Below are positions 25,166-32,778 of a DNA stretch of 40,829 nucleotides, one piece after another (within the stretch, counting starts at the first letter, position 1; each line of letters opens with the position of its first letter). A model generated the notes under the pieces. The model did no database searches and had not been told where the DNA came from. It was given only the letters and a program-made list of their open reading frames with translations. This DNA is from Clostridiales bacterium (GTDB lineage: Bacteria; Bacillota; Clostridia; Christensenellales; CAG-138): assembly GCA_004558525.1 (NCBI GenBank), contig SFCQ01000016.1, positions 1-40,829 on the forward strand, written 5' to 3'. The position numbers and the translations under genes were made by a program.

Positions 25166-26783
25166 AATAATTGCCGCTTTGCTGGCTGCCGCAATGCTGC
25201 TGTTATTCGGCTGCGGCAAAAAGCAAAAAACAAACGTTCCTGATGTGACGCCTTCGCCATCGGCCACGCCGGCTTTGCTTGCGCCAACACCCGAGCCTTC
25301 TCCGGTATATGGCGGAACGCTAAGGCTTGCCATGCCCGAAAACGCAGAAATCTCTGATCCGCTTTCAGTAAGCTCAAAGGAGATGCTGTGCTTCTTTTCA
25401 TTGATATATGAAAGCCTGATATCGATTGACGCTGCGGGCGTAGCGAAGCCATGTCTCGCTGAAAACTGGAGCGTTGATGAAACGGGCAAGGTGTGGACGA
25501 TGAAGCTGCGCAGTTCCGCCCGCTGGCAGGATACCGGCGCAAGTGTTACGGCGGCTGATGTTGAGTATACTTTTTCGCGCATAAAGCAGCTTGGTAAAAA
25601 CGGCTATTACTCATACGTTGCGGATAAGGTTGAAGCCATACGCGCCACCGAGGACGGCAGCGTTGAAGTAACCATGAAGGAAGCCGGCATTTTGTCGCTT
25701 TGCGCACTGGACTTTCCAATACTGGAAGAACCGGCGGCGGCATTGTCACAATATGGTGCGGGGACAGGCCAATATAAGATAACCTTTGCCAATGACGAAA
25801 AAGCCGTGCTTGAGATAAACCCAAATTGGTGGAAAGAAGAGCCTTATATTGAAAGGGTAGAGTTTTATCAAAGGAGCAGCAATGATGTTTCAATAGCGTC
25901 ATATGTTGCGGGCCAGCTCGATATGGTGTTCACGTCCTCGCTTTCCGTTGGAAGGCATAGGGAAGAAGGCGTGACGAACGTATTGGATATAATGACGCAA
26001 ACGGCAGAGGTGATGCTGTTTAATTACGGCAATACGGAATTATCAAACGTGCTTGTGCGCCAGGCGATAGCTTATGCAATAAACAGGGGCAGCATAATAA
26101 CGAACGTGTATATGAACAGGGCAAGGGCGTGCGATGTTCCCATAGCGCCTGACAGCTGGCTTTATAACAACCGCTCAAAGGTGTATGACTATAATAAGGA
26201 GCTTGCGCTTTCCCTGTTTGAACAGGCAGGCTGGAAGGATACCGATGGCGACGGTTATCTTGAAAAAAACGGCAGAAGGTATAATGAGCTTACGTTAAAG
26301 CTGCTTGTGAACAAATCCAACGATTCAACAAGGGAAACTGCTGCAAACGCTATTGCCGGTCAGCTTGAAGCCGTCGGCATACATGCTGAGGTCGTAACGG
26401 CAGGCTATACGCTTGGCGACAGCAGCAGCGAGTATATGCAAAAACTTGAAAACAAGGAATTTGATATAGCGCTTGTGGGCTTCAATCTTTCAAGAGACTG
26501 CGATATACTGCCATACATAGCTAACAATGGCGCGCGCAATTATGGCGGCTACAGAAACGATTTTTTGGCCGAGCTTGCCAAAAAGATGCTTACTGCAAGA
26601 GACGAGGCCGCATGCAGGGAGGCTGCGGAGCAGCTCCAGCTCAGCTTTGTTGAGCAGCTTCCGTTTATAACGCTGTATTTCAGGCTCAGCAGCATAATGT
26701 ACCATGCTTCAATAAAGGGCGTAGCCGAAGAAAGGGAGCCTGATATTATGGCTAACATTGCTTCCTGGTATATAGAAAGTTGA
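25143..26783 (+). CDS. Oligopeptide-type ABC transporter substrate-binding lipoprotein (SBP_bac_5)
   Basis: This 546-aa lipoprotein begins MKKSLVNRI, has a hydrophobic signal peptide and a lipobox LLFGC (Cys near residue 23), a proline/threonine-rich linker, and an extracellular solute-binding family 5 domain (YGGTLRLAM, LAENWSVDETGKVWTMKLR, ADVEYTFSRI, the DTDGDGYLEKNG loop). Such proteins capture peptides or similar solutes for Opp/Dpp transporters. No permease or ATPase gene accompanies it here, so it is an orphan component or serves a transporter encoded elsewhere. It starts inside the end of the transglycosylase gene (23-nt overlap). A promoter for lspA overlaps its stop codon. Confidence 0.9.
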   Translation: MKKSLVNRIIAALLAAAMLLLFGCGKKQKTNVPDVTPSPSATPALLAPTPEPSPVYGGTLRLAMPENAEISDPLSVSSKEMLCFFSLIYESLISIDAAGVAKPCLAENWSVDETGKVWTMKLRSSARWQDTGASVTAADVEYTFSRIKQLGKNGYYSYVADKVEAIRATEDGSVEVTMKEAGILSLCALDFPILEEPAAALSQYGAGTGQYKITFANDEKAVLEINPNWWKEEPYIERVEFYQRSSNDVSIASYVAGQLDMVFTSSLSVGRHREEGVTNVLDIMTQTAEVMLFNYGNTELSNVLVRQAIAYAINRGSIITNVYMNRARACDVPIAPDSWLYNNRSKVYDYNKELALSLFEQAGWKDTDGDGYLEKNGRRYNELTLKLLVNKSNDSTRETAANAIAGQLEAVGIHAEVVTAGYTLGDSSSEYMQKLENKEFDIALVGFNLSRDCDILPYIANNGARNYGGYRNDFLAELAKKMLTARDEAACREAAEQLQLSFVEQLPFITLYFRLSSIMYHASIKGVAEEREPDIMANIASWYIES

Positions 26784-26808
26784 ATGGAGCCATGATGCGT
26801 GTTACAAT
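26780..26808 (+). promoter_or_regulatory. Sigma-A promoter of the lspA-rluD operon
   Basis: TTGAAT (26780-26785), a 17-nt spacer and TACAAT (26803-26808), with the extended -10 element TGT immediately before. The -35 box overlaps the stop codon of the preceding lipoprotein gene. The leader to lspA would be about 25 nt. Confidence 0.7.
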
Positions 26809-26838
26809 ATCTAAAAAATCACCTGTTGGGGGAAATTG

Positions 26839-27357
26839 ATGCTTAGCGTAATAATAGTAATAATCGTTTTGATAATAGATCAGTGGTCTAAAATAAGCTG
26901 CGCAAGCGCGCTTGACCTTGGCGAAAAAATAGATGTGATAAAAGGCGTGTTTTCCATAAGCTATGTTGAAAACAGGGGAGCGGCGTTCGGCATGCTGCAA
27001 AACGCAAGGGTGTTCTTTTTGATAGCTACCATTATCACATGCTCCGCGCTTATATATTTTATGATAAAGGAGTATAAGCGTATGCCTGCCGCCATGCACA
27101 TCTCTCTTGCGCTTATACTTGCAGGAGCCTTGGGCAACTTTATAGACAGGGCGATACTTGGCTATGTAAGGGACATGCTTTATTTTGAGCTTATAGATTT
27201 TCCTGTATTTAATGTGGCGGATAGCGCAATATGCATAGGCGCGGCATTGCTCGTTATAGACGTGTTATTCTTTAAAGGGAAAGCATATATCGATTCGCTT
27301 AACAAAAAGCACGAATCTCGTAACGACGATGGAAACGATAAAAAAGAGGGGAATTGA
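26839..27357 (+). CDS. lspA: Lipoprotein signal peptidase II
   Basis: This 172-aa membrane aspartyl protease cleaves prolipoprotein signal peptides after lipidation; the upstream binding lipoprotein would be a substrate. Four hydrophobic helices are visible. Catalytic aspartates are in GNFIDR and FNVADS, and the family motif VENRGAAFGML is present. The ATG at 26839 follows GGGGGAA by about 5 nt; a TTG one codon earlier is less likely. The C-terminus has a charged, lysine-rich tail. rluD begins 6 nt after the stop, a common pairing. Confidence 0.95.
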   Translation: MLSVIIVIIVLIIDQWSKISCASALDLGEKIDVIKGVFSISYVENRGAAFGMLQNARVFFLIATIITCSALIYFMIKEYKRMPAAMHISLALILAGALGNFIDRAILGYVRDMLYFELIDFPVFNVADSAICIGAALLVIDVLFFKGKAYIDSLNKKHESRNDDGNDKKEGN

Positions 27358-27363
27358 GCTTAA

Positions 27364-28356
27364 GTGGAGCAAGCGCCGGCAGTTACAATAGAATACAATG
27401 AATACGGCCGCACGCTGAAAGCCAGTGCCGAGGGCGGGGAACGGCTCGATGTTTTCCTTGCAGCTATAAGCGGGGAAACGCGCTCCTTTATCCGCAGGAT
27501 GATCGATGACGGCGATGCAAGCGTAAATGGGCGTGAGGAAACAAAAGCCGGAGCTAAGCTCAAAAAAGGGGACGAGGTGGAGCTTTTTATATCCCTTCCC
27601 GAAAGTACGGAGCTTAAGGCAGAAAACATACCGATATCCATAGTATACGAGGATAAGGATATTGCCGTAATAGACAAGCCAAAGGGAATGGTGGTACACC
27701 CGGCGCCAGGGAACGAGACAGGCACACTCGTAAACGCTATAATGTATGCCATAAAGGACCTTTCCGGCATAGGCGGTGAGATGCGCCCGGGCATTGTGCA
27801 TAGGATAGACAAGCTGACATCCGGACTTATAGTTATAGCAAAAAATGACGCTGCACACAGGAGCCTTGCCGCGCAGATGAAAACGCATGAAGCCGGCAGG
27901 CTGTACCTTGCGCTTGTTAACGGTAATATAAAGGAGGATTGCGGCACCGTCGATGCGCCTATAGGCCGCCACAAAACGGATAGAAAACGTATGGCTGTTC
28001 GGCCGGACGGACGAAACGCCGTCACCCACTACTATGTGCTTGAAAGATTGGGCAATCATACTCTTATAGCTGCAAAGCTTGAAACCGGCCGCACGCACCA
28101 GATAAGAGTGCATATGGCGCATATCAAGCACCCTGTCGCGGGGGACAGCGTTTATGGCCCTGAAAGGAATCAGCTTGGTTTAGACGGTCAGGCTCTGCAT
28201 GCGGCAAGGCTTACGCTAAAGCACCCCTCAACACAGGAAGCTATGACTTTTTGCGCCCCTATCCCGGATTGGTTCATTGCGGCGCTAAAAAAAGCCGGTC
28301 ACGATCCAGCGCTTGATATAGATAAGCTTATAGATGGGATATGCTTGAATGGATAG
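27364..28356 (+). CDS. rluD: RluA/RluD-family 23S rRNA pseudouridine synthase
   Basis: This 330-aa protein has an N-terminal S4 RNA-binding domain (about residues 22-85, ERLDVFLAAISGETRSFIRR) and a pseudouridine synthase domain with DKPKGMVVHPAPGN, the catalytic aspartate in GIVHRIDKLTSGL, and LETGRTHQIRVHM. Position specificity cannot be read from sequence, so RluD is the family name, not a proven target. The start is GTG 27364, with GAGGGG about 12 nt upstream inside lspA's last codons. It overlaps the following gene by 8 nt. Confidence 0.92.
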   Translation: MEQAPAVTIEYNEYGRTLKASAEGGERLDVFLAAISGETRSFIRRMIDDGDASVNGREETKAGAKLKKGDEVELFISLPESTELKAENIPISIVYEDKDIAVIDKPKGMVVHPAPGNETGTLVNAIMYAIKDLSGIGGEMRPGIVHRIDKLTSGLIVIAKNDAAHRSLAAQMKTHEAGRLYLALVNGNIKEDCGTVDAPIGRHKTDRKRMAVRPDGRNAVTHYYVLERLGNHTLIAAKLETGRTHQIRVHMAHIKHPVAGDSVYGPERNQLGLDGQALHAARLTLKHPSTQEAMTFCAPIPDWFIAALKKAGHDPALDIDKLIDGICLNG

Positions 28357-29050
28357 CGGTAAAAACACAAAAAGCAAGGAAAAGAGCGCCTCCGCATTGT
28401 TTATGGCGGTGGTAGTGCTTGTTGGCGCGGTGCTGTTTTTGATATCCGATAAGGGCAAATCATTCTTGGCTTCGATAGGCGTTGAAGCCGCTGAAACGCA
28501 AGTATCCTTAAACGGAGATAATGATTGCGATGAAGAATGCAACGGCTCTGTACCCTGCGCTCCAGAGGATATCATTGCTGCGATGCTTGAAAACTGGTCA
28601 GGAGCGAGCGCTGTAAACACATATGCCGATATTGGAAAGTCAGAGTATAGAGTAACAGGCAAAGCTATTGAAGCCGAAACAACGTTCAAAATCGAAGACG
28701 GCATCGTAAGCTCGCTCACAATAGAGTATATGCCGCCTGCCGTTCCAGAAGTCTCAAAAGGAGAGCTCAGCCCGATAGAAGAGTATATTCAAAAGAAAAA
28801 CAACGAAGAATATCAGCAGCAAAACGAAGACGTCCGGCAGATGCTCCAGGCGCTGCTGATAGCCGTAAACGGCGGCAGCACATATCAGCTTGACAGCACA
28901 CTGAACCTTCTTGAAAGTGCAGCCGTATCGGCCGCAGAAAGCGCAAAGGTGAATTCATTTGAAGCTATGGATACCAAATTCAAGGTATACACAGTCGGCT
29001 CCAAAGCCGAAAGAATGGTAGCAATAAGCATAGAGCTTTATAATGAATGA
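28349..29050 (+). CDS. Uncharacterised single-pass membrane protein
   Basis: I do not recognise this 233-aa protein. It has a short basic cytoplasmic N-terminus, one transmembrane helix (about 15-32), and an extracytoplasmic part with three cysteines close together (C60, C64, C70), an acidic, glutamine-rich middle (about 140-165) and a predicted helical C-terminal half. Native codon use (ATA isoleucine) and an 8-nt overlap with rluD show it belongs to the lspA operon. zapA follows from a separate promoter. There is no basis for assigning a function. Confidence 0.75.
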   Translation: MDSGKNTKSKEKSASALFMAVVVLVGAVLFLISDKGKSFLASIGVEAAETQVSLNGDNDCDEECNGSVPCAPEDIIAAMLENWSGASAVNTYADIGKSEYRVTGKAIEAETTFKIEDGIVSSLTIEYMPPAVPEVSKGELSPIEEYIQKKNNEEYQQQNEDVRQMLQALLIAVNGGSTYQLDSTLNLLESAAVSAAESAKVNSFEAMDTKFKVYTVGSKAERMVAISIELYNE

Positions 29051-29089
29051 GCTTTTCAGCCTTTTGCTACAATATATGGTTGAAAAAGG

Positions 29090-29118
29090 TTGAAAGTTGA
29101 TACAATACATAGTATAAT
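29090..29118 (+). promoter_or_regulatory. Sigma-A promoter of zapA
   Basis: TTGAAA (29090-29095), a 17-nt spacer and a perfect TATAAT (29113-29118). The ATG of zapA is 18 nt beyond the -10 box, so the leader is only about 11 nt and starts almost at the ribosome binding site CGAGGTG. Confidence 0.8.
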
Positions 29119-29136
29119 CTACACGAGGTGTTGTAT

Positions 29137-29460
29137 ATGGATAACAATCGCACTATCGTGCGCATAGCCGGTCAGGAATTCAAACTCACCGGCGACGAAA
29201 GCCAGCAGTATATGGATTCTTTGGCCGATATGGTAAATGCAAGGGTGGACGCTGTAAAGCGCACTTATCCTATGCTCAGCACGGGCAACTGTGTGCTGCT
29301 CGCGGCTCTTAATATGGCGGACGAGCTTACCAAGCTCCGCAGCGATTATGAGGCGCTTGACCAGCGCATCTCGGATCTTAGGGAAATGCCAAGGCGCAGC
29401 AGCGCTTCAGCGCCGGTTAAGCGTCCCTTTGCGGCAAAGCAGGAAACGCCTACCCACTAA
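29137..29460 (+). CDS. zapA: Cell-division protein ZapA
   Basis: This 107-aa protein resembles ZapA, which bundles FtsZ filaments at the division site. It opens with RTIVRIAGQEFKLTGDES, followed by the typical helix MDSLADMVNARVDAV and a coiled-coil tail (about residues 50-85), then a disordered proline/serine-rich end. The ATG at 29137 has a GAGGTG site 7 nt upstream; an in-frame GTG at 29128 overlaps that site. The ZapA-MutS2 order is common in Firmicutes. Confidence 0.85.
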   Translation: MDNNRTIVRIAGQEFKLTGDESQQYMDSLADMVNARVDAVKRTYPMLSTGNCVLLAALNMADELTKLRSDYEALDQRISDLREMPRRSSASAPVKRPFAAKQETPTH

Positions 29461-29503
29461 AACATCTATCTATACTATGCTATATCGTGTATAAGTCATT
29501 GCG

Positions 29504-29535
29504 CGGCCGGAGCGTTCTGTTTCCGTCCGTTTTTT
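29504..29535 (+). terminator. zapA Rho-independent terminator
   Basis: CGGCCGGA (29504-29511) pairs with TCCGTCCG (29522-29529) with one mismatch and a 10-nt loop, followed by six T. Confidence 0.65.
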
Positions 29536-29541
29536 ATTCAA

Positions 29542-29571
29542 ATGACAAAGTGCAGTTTGTTATGTTATAAT
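29542..29571 (+). promoter_or_regulatory. Sigma-A promoter of mutS2
   Basis: ATGACA (29542-29547), an 18-nt spacer and a perfect TATAAT (29566-29571) with the TGT extension. The leader to the ATG at 29600 is about 20 nt. Confidence 0.7.
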
Positions 29572-29599
29572 CTATTTCAAACATACGGAGAATGATAAT

Positions 29600-31954
29600 A
29601 TGGAAAAACGTGTTTTGAAAACGCTTGAATACGATAAAATACTTTCAATGCTCAAGGATCGATCTTCCTGCTGCGTGTCGAGAGAGCTTGTTGAAAGCAT
29701 GGAGCCTTCAGGCGACTTTGACGAGGTGGAGCGCGAGCTTAAGCTGACCGCCGAGGCTGAGACGCTGTTTTACAGGACCGGCCGCTCACCTGTAGATGAT
29801 TTTCCGGATATGCGGCATTGCCTTGAAAGAATGCATGCGGCGCTGTTCCTTTCAACCGGCGAGCTTTTGGGTATAGCAAGCTGCCTGAAGGCGGCGCGTA
29901 TAGCAAAGGAAACGCTTACAAAGGAAAATGAAGGCAGCTATCTATATAATATGGCAAGCTGCCTCACAACGCACAGGAGCGCGGAAGAGGAGATAAACCG
30001 CTGCATAATAAGCGAGGACGAGATTTTTGACGGCGCTTCTCCTGCTCTTTCGCGCATACGCAGGAGCATGCGGATTGCCAATGAAAAGGTACGCGAAAAG
30101 CTGAACAGCATGATACGTTCAAGCTCATATCAAAAGTATTTGCAGGAGCCGCTTGTAACTATAAGGAACGGAAGGTTTGTCATACCGGTGAAGCAGGAAT
30201 ACAGGCAGCAGGTGCCGGGACTTATCCATGACCAAAGCGGCAGCGGAGCCACGCTGTTTATTGAGCCTGCAGCCGTTGTTGAGCTTGGCAACGAATACAA
30301 GAAGCTGCTTGCGGAGGAGGCTGAGGAGATAGAGCGTATTTTGATCGAGCTTACGGCAATGCTTGCTCCCTATGCCGGCGAGATACGCGAGGATCTTAAC
30401 ATACTTGGCAGTATAGACCTTGTTTTTGCCAAGGCAAGGCTTTCGCGTGAGCTTAACGCAACAATGCCCAAGCTTAACCGCGAAAACTACATAAGGATAG
30501 TGCGCGCAAGGCATCCGCTCATTCCCTCTGACAGGGTCGTGCCTATAGACATATGGATAGGGCGCGATTATCGCTCGCTCATAATTACCGGGCCGAATAC
30601 CGGTGGCAAAACGGTAACGCTTAAAATAGTCGGCCTGTTTTCGCTTATGGTGCAAAGCGGAATATTCGTGCCTGCCAACGAAGGCAGCGAATTTCCGGTG
30701 TTTCAAAGCATATACGCCGATATCGGCGACGAACAGTCAATAGAGCAGTCGCTTTCAACGTTTTCTTCGCATATGAAGAACATTGTGGGAATACTTGATA
30801 AGGCGGACGAAAACTCGCTTGTGCTGCTTGACGAGCTTGGCGCCGGCACGGATCCTATAGAAGGCGCTGCGCTTGCCATGAGCATACTTGAGGACTTGAA
30901 CGACAGGCACTGCATCTGCGTATCCACAACGCATTACAGCGAGATAAAGGCCTTTGCCATGACGCACGAAGGCATGGAGAATGCGAGCATGGAGTTCGAT
31001 GTGGATAAGCTTTGTCCTACGTATAAGCTCTATATCGGTATCCCAGGCAAATCGAATGCATTTGAGATATCATCGCGCCTTGGGCTGCCGGATAGGATAA
31101 TAAGCAACGCCAAAAGCCTGCTTAAGGGCGAGGACGTCCGGTTTGAGGATATAATATCCAGCGCTCAGTCTCAGCACAGGATCGCGGAGGAAGAGCGCAA
31201 GCTGGCCGAGGAAGCGCGTGCTGAGCTTGAAAAGCTGCGTGCCGATGCCGAACGTGAAAGGCGCAAGCTTAATGACGACAGGAGCCGTCTGCAAGCCAAA
31301 GCCAAGGAGGAAGCAAAGCGCATAGTTGCCGAGACGAAGCGTGAAATGGAGAAGCTTATAGTTGAGATACGCTCCATAAAGGATATAGACAGGAGCGCTG
31401 CCGACAGGGCTATACAAAACGCAAGGGATACCTTAAGGGCGAAAGAAAACGCTGTTAATGAAAAAGAGGCTATAGCCAAGGAGGATAACTCCAATCCCCC
31501 TAAAACCGTGCGCAGCGGAGACACGGTCAACATAGTCACACTCGACCAGAAGGCAACCGTATTGAGCGCGCCGGACGCTAAAGGGGACGTTGTTGTGCAG
31601 GCCGGAGTTATGAAGCTTACGGTAAAGCTTAACGACCTTAGGCTTATAGAAGAAAAGAAGCCTCTTGCGGCCTCAGGCGGCAAGGTCGGGCTTGGTGCGG
31701 GCAAGCAGGTTGGGCTTGAGCTTGATGTGCGCGGCATGCTTGTTGACGAGGCCAATATTGTAGTGGACAGATATCTTGACGATGCTTACAACGCCGGCCT
31801 TACTGAAGTTAACATAATACACGGCAAGGGTACCGGCGCATTGAGGAGCGGAATACAGGCGTTTTTGAAGCGTCACCCGCTGGTAAAGGGGTACCGCATG
31901 GGCAGCTACGGCGAGGGCGATGCCGGCGTTACGGTAGTAACGCTTAAAAAGTAA
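29600..31954 (+). CDS. mutS2: Endonuclease/ATPase MutS2
   Basis: This 784-aa protein has the MutS2 architecture: an N-terminal helical lever region, an ABC-type ATPase with Walker A ITGPNTGGKTV and Walker B LVLLDELGAGTDP, a long charged coiled coil (about residues 515-620), a KOW-like segment, and a C-terminal Smr domain (LDVRGMLVDEA, HGKGTGALRSGI). MutS2 proteins limit recombination and, in Bacillus, have been implicated in rescue of collided ribosomes through the Smr domain. The ATG at 29600 is preceded by GGAGA about 9 nt upstream. It appears to be transcribed alone. Confidence 0.95.
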   Translation: MEKRVLKTLEYDKILSMLKDRSSCCVSRELVESMEPSGDFDEVERELKLTAEAETLFYRTGRSPVDDFPDMRHCLERMHAALFLSTGELLGIASCLKAARIAKETLTKENEGSYLYNMASCLTTHRSAEEEINRCIISEDEIFDGASPALSRIRRSMRIANEKVREKLNSMIRSSSYQKYLQEPLVTIRNGRFVIPVKQEYRQQVPGLIHDQSGSGATLFIEPAAVVELGNEYKKLLAEEAEEIERILIELTAMLAPYAGEIREDLNILGSIDLVFAKARLSRELNATMPKLNRENYIRIVRARHPLIPSDRVVPIDIWIGRDYRSLIITGPNTGGKTVTLKIVGLFSLMVQSGIFVPANEGSEFPVFQSIYADIGDEQSIEQSLSTFSSHMKNIVGILDKADENSLVLLDELGAGTDPIEGAALAMSILEDLNDRHCICVSTTHYSEIKAFAMTHEGMENASMEFDVDKLCPTYKLYIGIPGKSNAFEISSRLGLPDRIISNAKSLLKGEDVRFEDIISSAQSQHRIAEEERKLAEEARAELEKLRADAERERRKLNDDRSRLQAKAKEEAKRIVAETKREMEKLIVEIRSIKDIDRSAADRAIQNARDTLRAKENAVNEKEAIAKEDNSNPPKTVRSGDTVNIVTLDQKATVLSAPDAKGDVVVQAGVMKLTVKLNDLRLIEEKKPLAASGGKVGLGAGKQVGLELDVRGMLVDEANIVVDRYLDDAYNAGLTEVNIIHGKGTGALRSGIQAFLKRHPLVKGYRMGSYGEGDAGVTVVTLKK

Positions 31955-31989
31955 GCCAAAAGTAAACTAAATAGGGCATTTTGCCTGTA

Positions 31990-32006
31990 TTCATACCGTG
32001 TTCATA
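31990..32006 (+). promoter_or_regulatory. PhoP-box-like direct repeat before the two-component operon
   Basis: TTCATA occurs at 31990-31995 and again at 32001-32006, 11 bp apart with a 5-nt gap. This matches the Bacillus PhoP-type hexamer pattern TT(A/C/T)A(C/T)A repeated every 11 bp. A candidate -10 TATAAC lies at 32019-32024 without a good -35 box, as expected for an activator-dependent promoter. Confidence 0.45.
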
Positions 32007-32074
32007 AATGAGTGTTATTATAACATAAGAGATTTGGCGCAATTTGGCGCCGAATACCGATGAGGGAGGTATAC

Positions 32075-32755
32075 ATGGAGAACAACGTGATATTGGTAGT
32101 CGATGACGATACTAACATACTGGCAATAATTGAGATGTATCTGAAAAAGGAAGGCTACACGGTGGCGACCTGCACAAGGGGAGATGCGGCGATAGAATCA
32201 TTCCATGATGTAAAGCCTACGCTTGTGCTGCTTGACGTTATGCTTCCTGGCATGGACGGGTGGACCGTGCTTGAAAAGCTAAGAGCCGAAAGCACTGTTC
32301 CGGTAATAATGCTCACTGCAAAGGGCGACACGCTCGACAGGATACAAGGGCTTGAGCTTGGCGCGGACGATTATATTCCCAAGCCCTTTGAAGCTAAGGA
32401 GCTGCTCGCGCGAATAAAGGCCGTGCTTAGAAGAAGCTCCGCACCAGAAAACGAAAAGGAGATTCGCTTTCCCGGCCTTACCGTATCGCTTGATAATTAT
32501 TCGGTAACTCTTGACGGCAGGCCGCTCGACATGCCGCCCAAGGAGATAGAGCTTCTTTTCTTCTTAGCGTCAAGGGAAGGCAAGGTGTTTACAAGGGAGC
32601 AGCTGCTTGAGCAGGTATGGGGCTTTGACTTTTTTGGCGATTCGCGCACGGTAGACGTGCATGTTAAGCGCATACGCGAAAAGATAGGTGAAAGACCTGA
32701 ATGGGAGCTTAAAACGGTGTGGGGAGTTGGCTATAAGTTTGAAGCTTCAAAATAA
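32075..32755 (+). CDS. OmpR/PhoB-family response regulator
   Basis: This 226-aa regulator has a receiver domain with the acidic pocket VVDDD (D10-D12), phospho-acceptor D54 in LVLLDVMLPG, and K103 in YIPKPF, followed by a winged-helix DNA-binding domain (about 128-224, with PPKEIELLFFLASREG and DSRTVDVHVKRIREKIG). The ATG at 32075 follows GAGGGAGG; the earlier ATG at 32060 lies before that site. It is 23 nt upstream of its histidine kinase. Two TTCATA repeats in the promoter region suggest autoregulation of the PhoP type. The signal is unknown. Confidence 0.93.
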   Translation: MENNVILVVDDDTNILAIIEMYLKKEGYTVATCTRGDAAIESFHDVKPTLVLLDVMLPGMDGWTVLEKLRAESTVPVIMLTAKGDTLDRIQGLELGADDYIPKPFEAKELLARIKAVLRRSSAPENEKEIRFPGLTVSLDNYSVTLDGRPLDMPPKEIELLFFLASREGKVFTREQLLEQVWGFDFFGDSRTVDVHVKRIREKIGERPEWELKTVWGVGYKFEASK

Positions 32756-32778
32756 ACGGTTTTAAGCTTGGAGGCTGA

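Noticed and set aside
27265..28131. Minus-strand open frame opposite rluD
   Set aside because: It is antisense to a clear pseudouridine synthase gene and lacks start signals.
29291..29494. Alternative-frame open frame overlapping zapA
   Set aside because: It overlaps a recognised gene in another frame and contains the beginning of the terminator region; no independent start signals.
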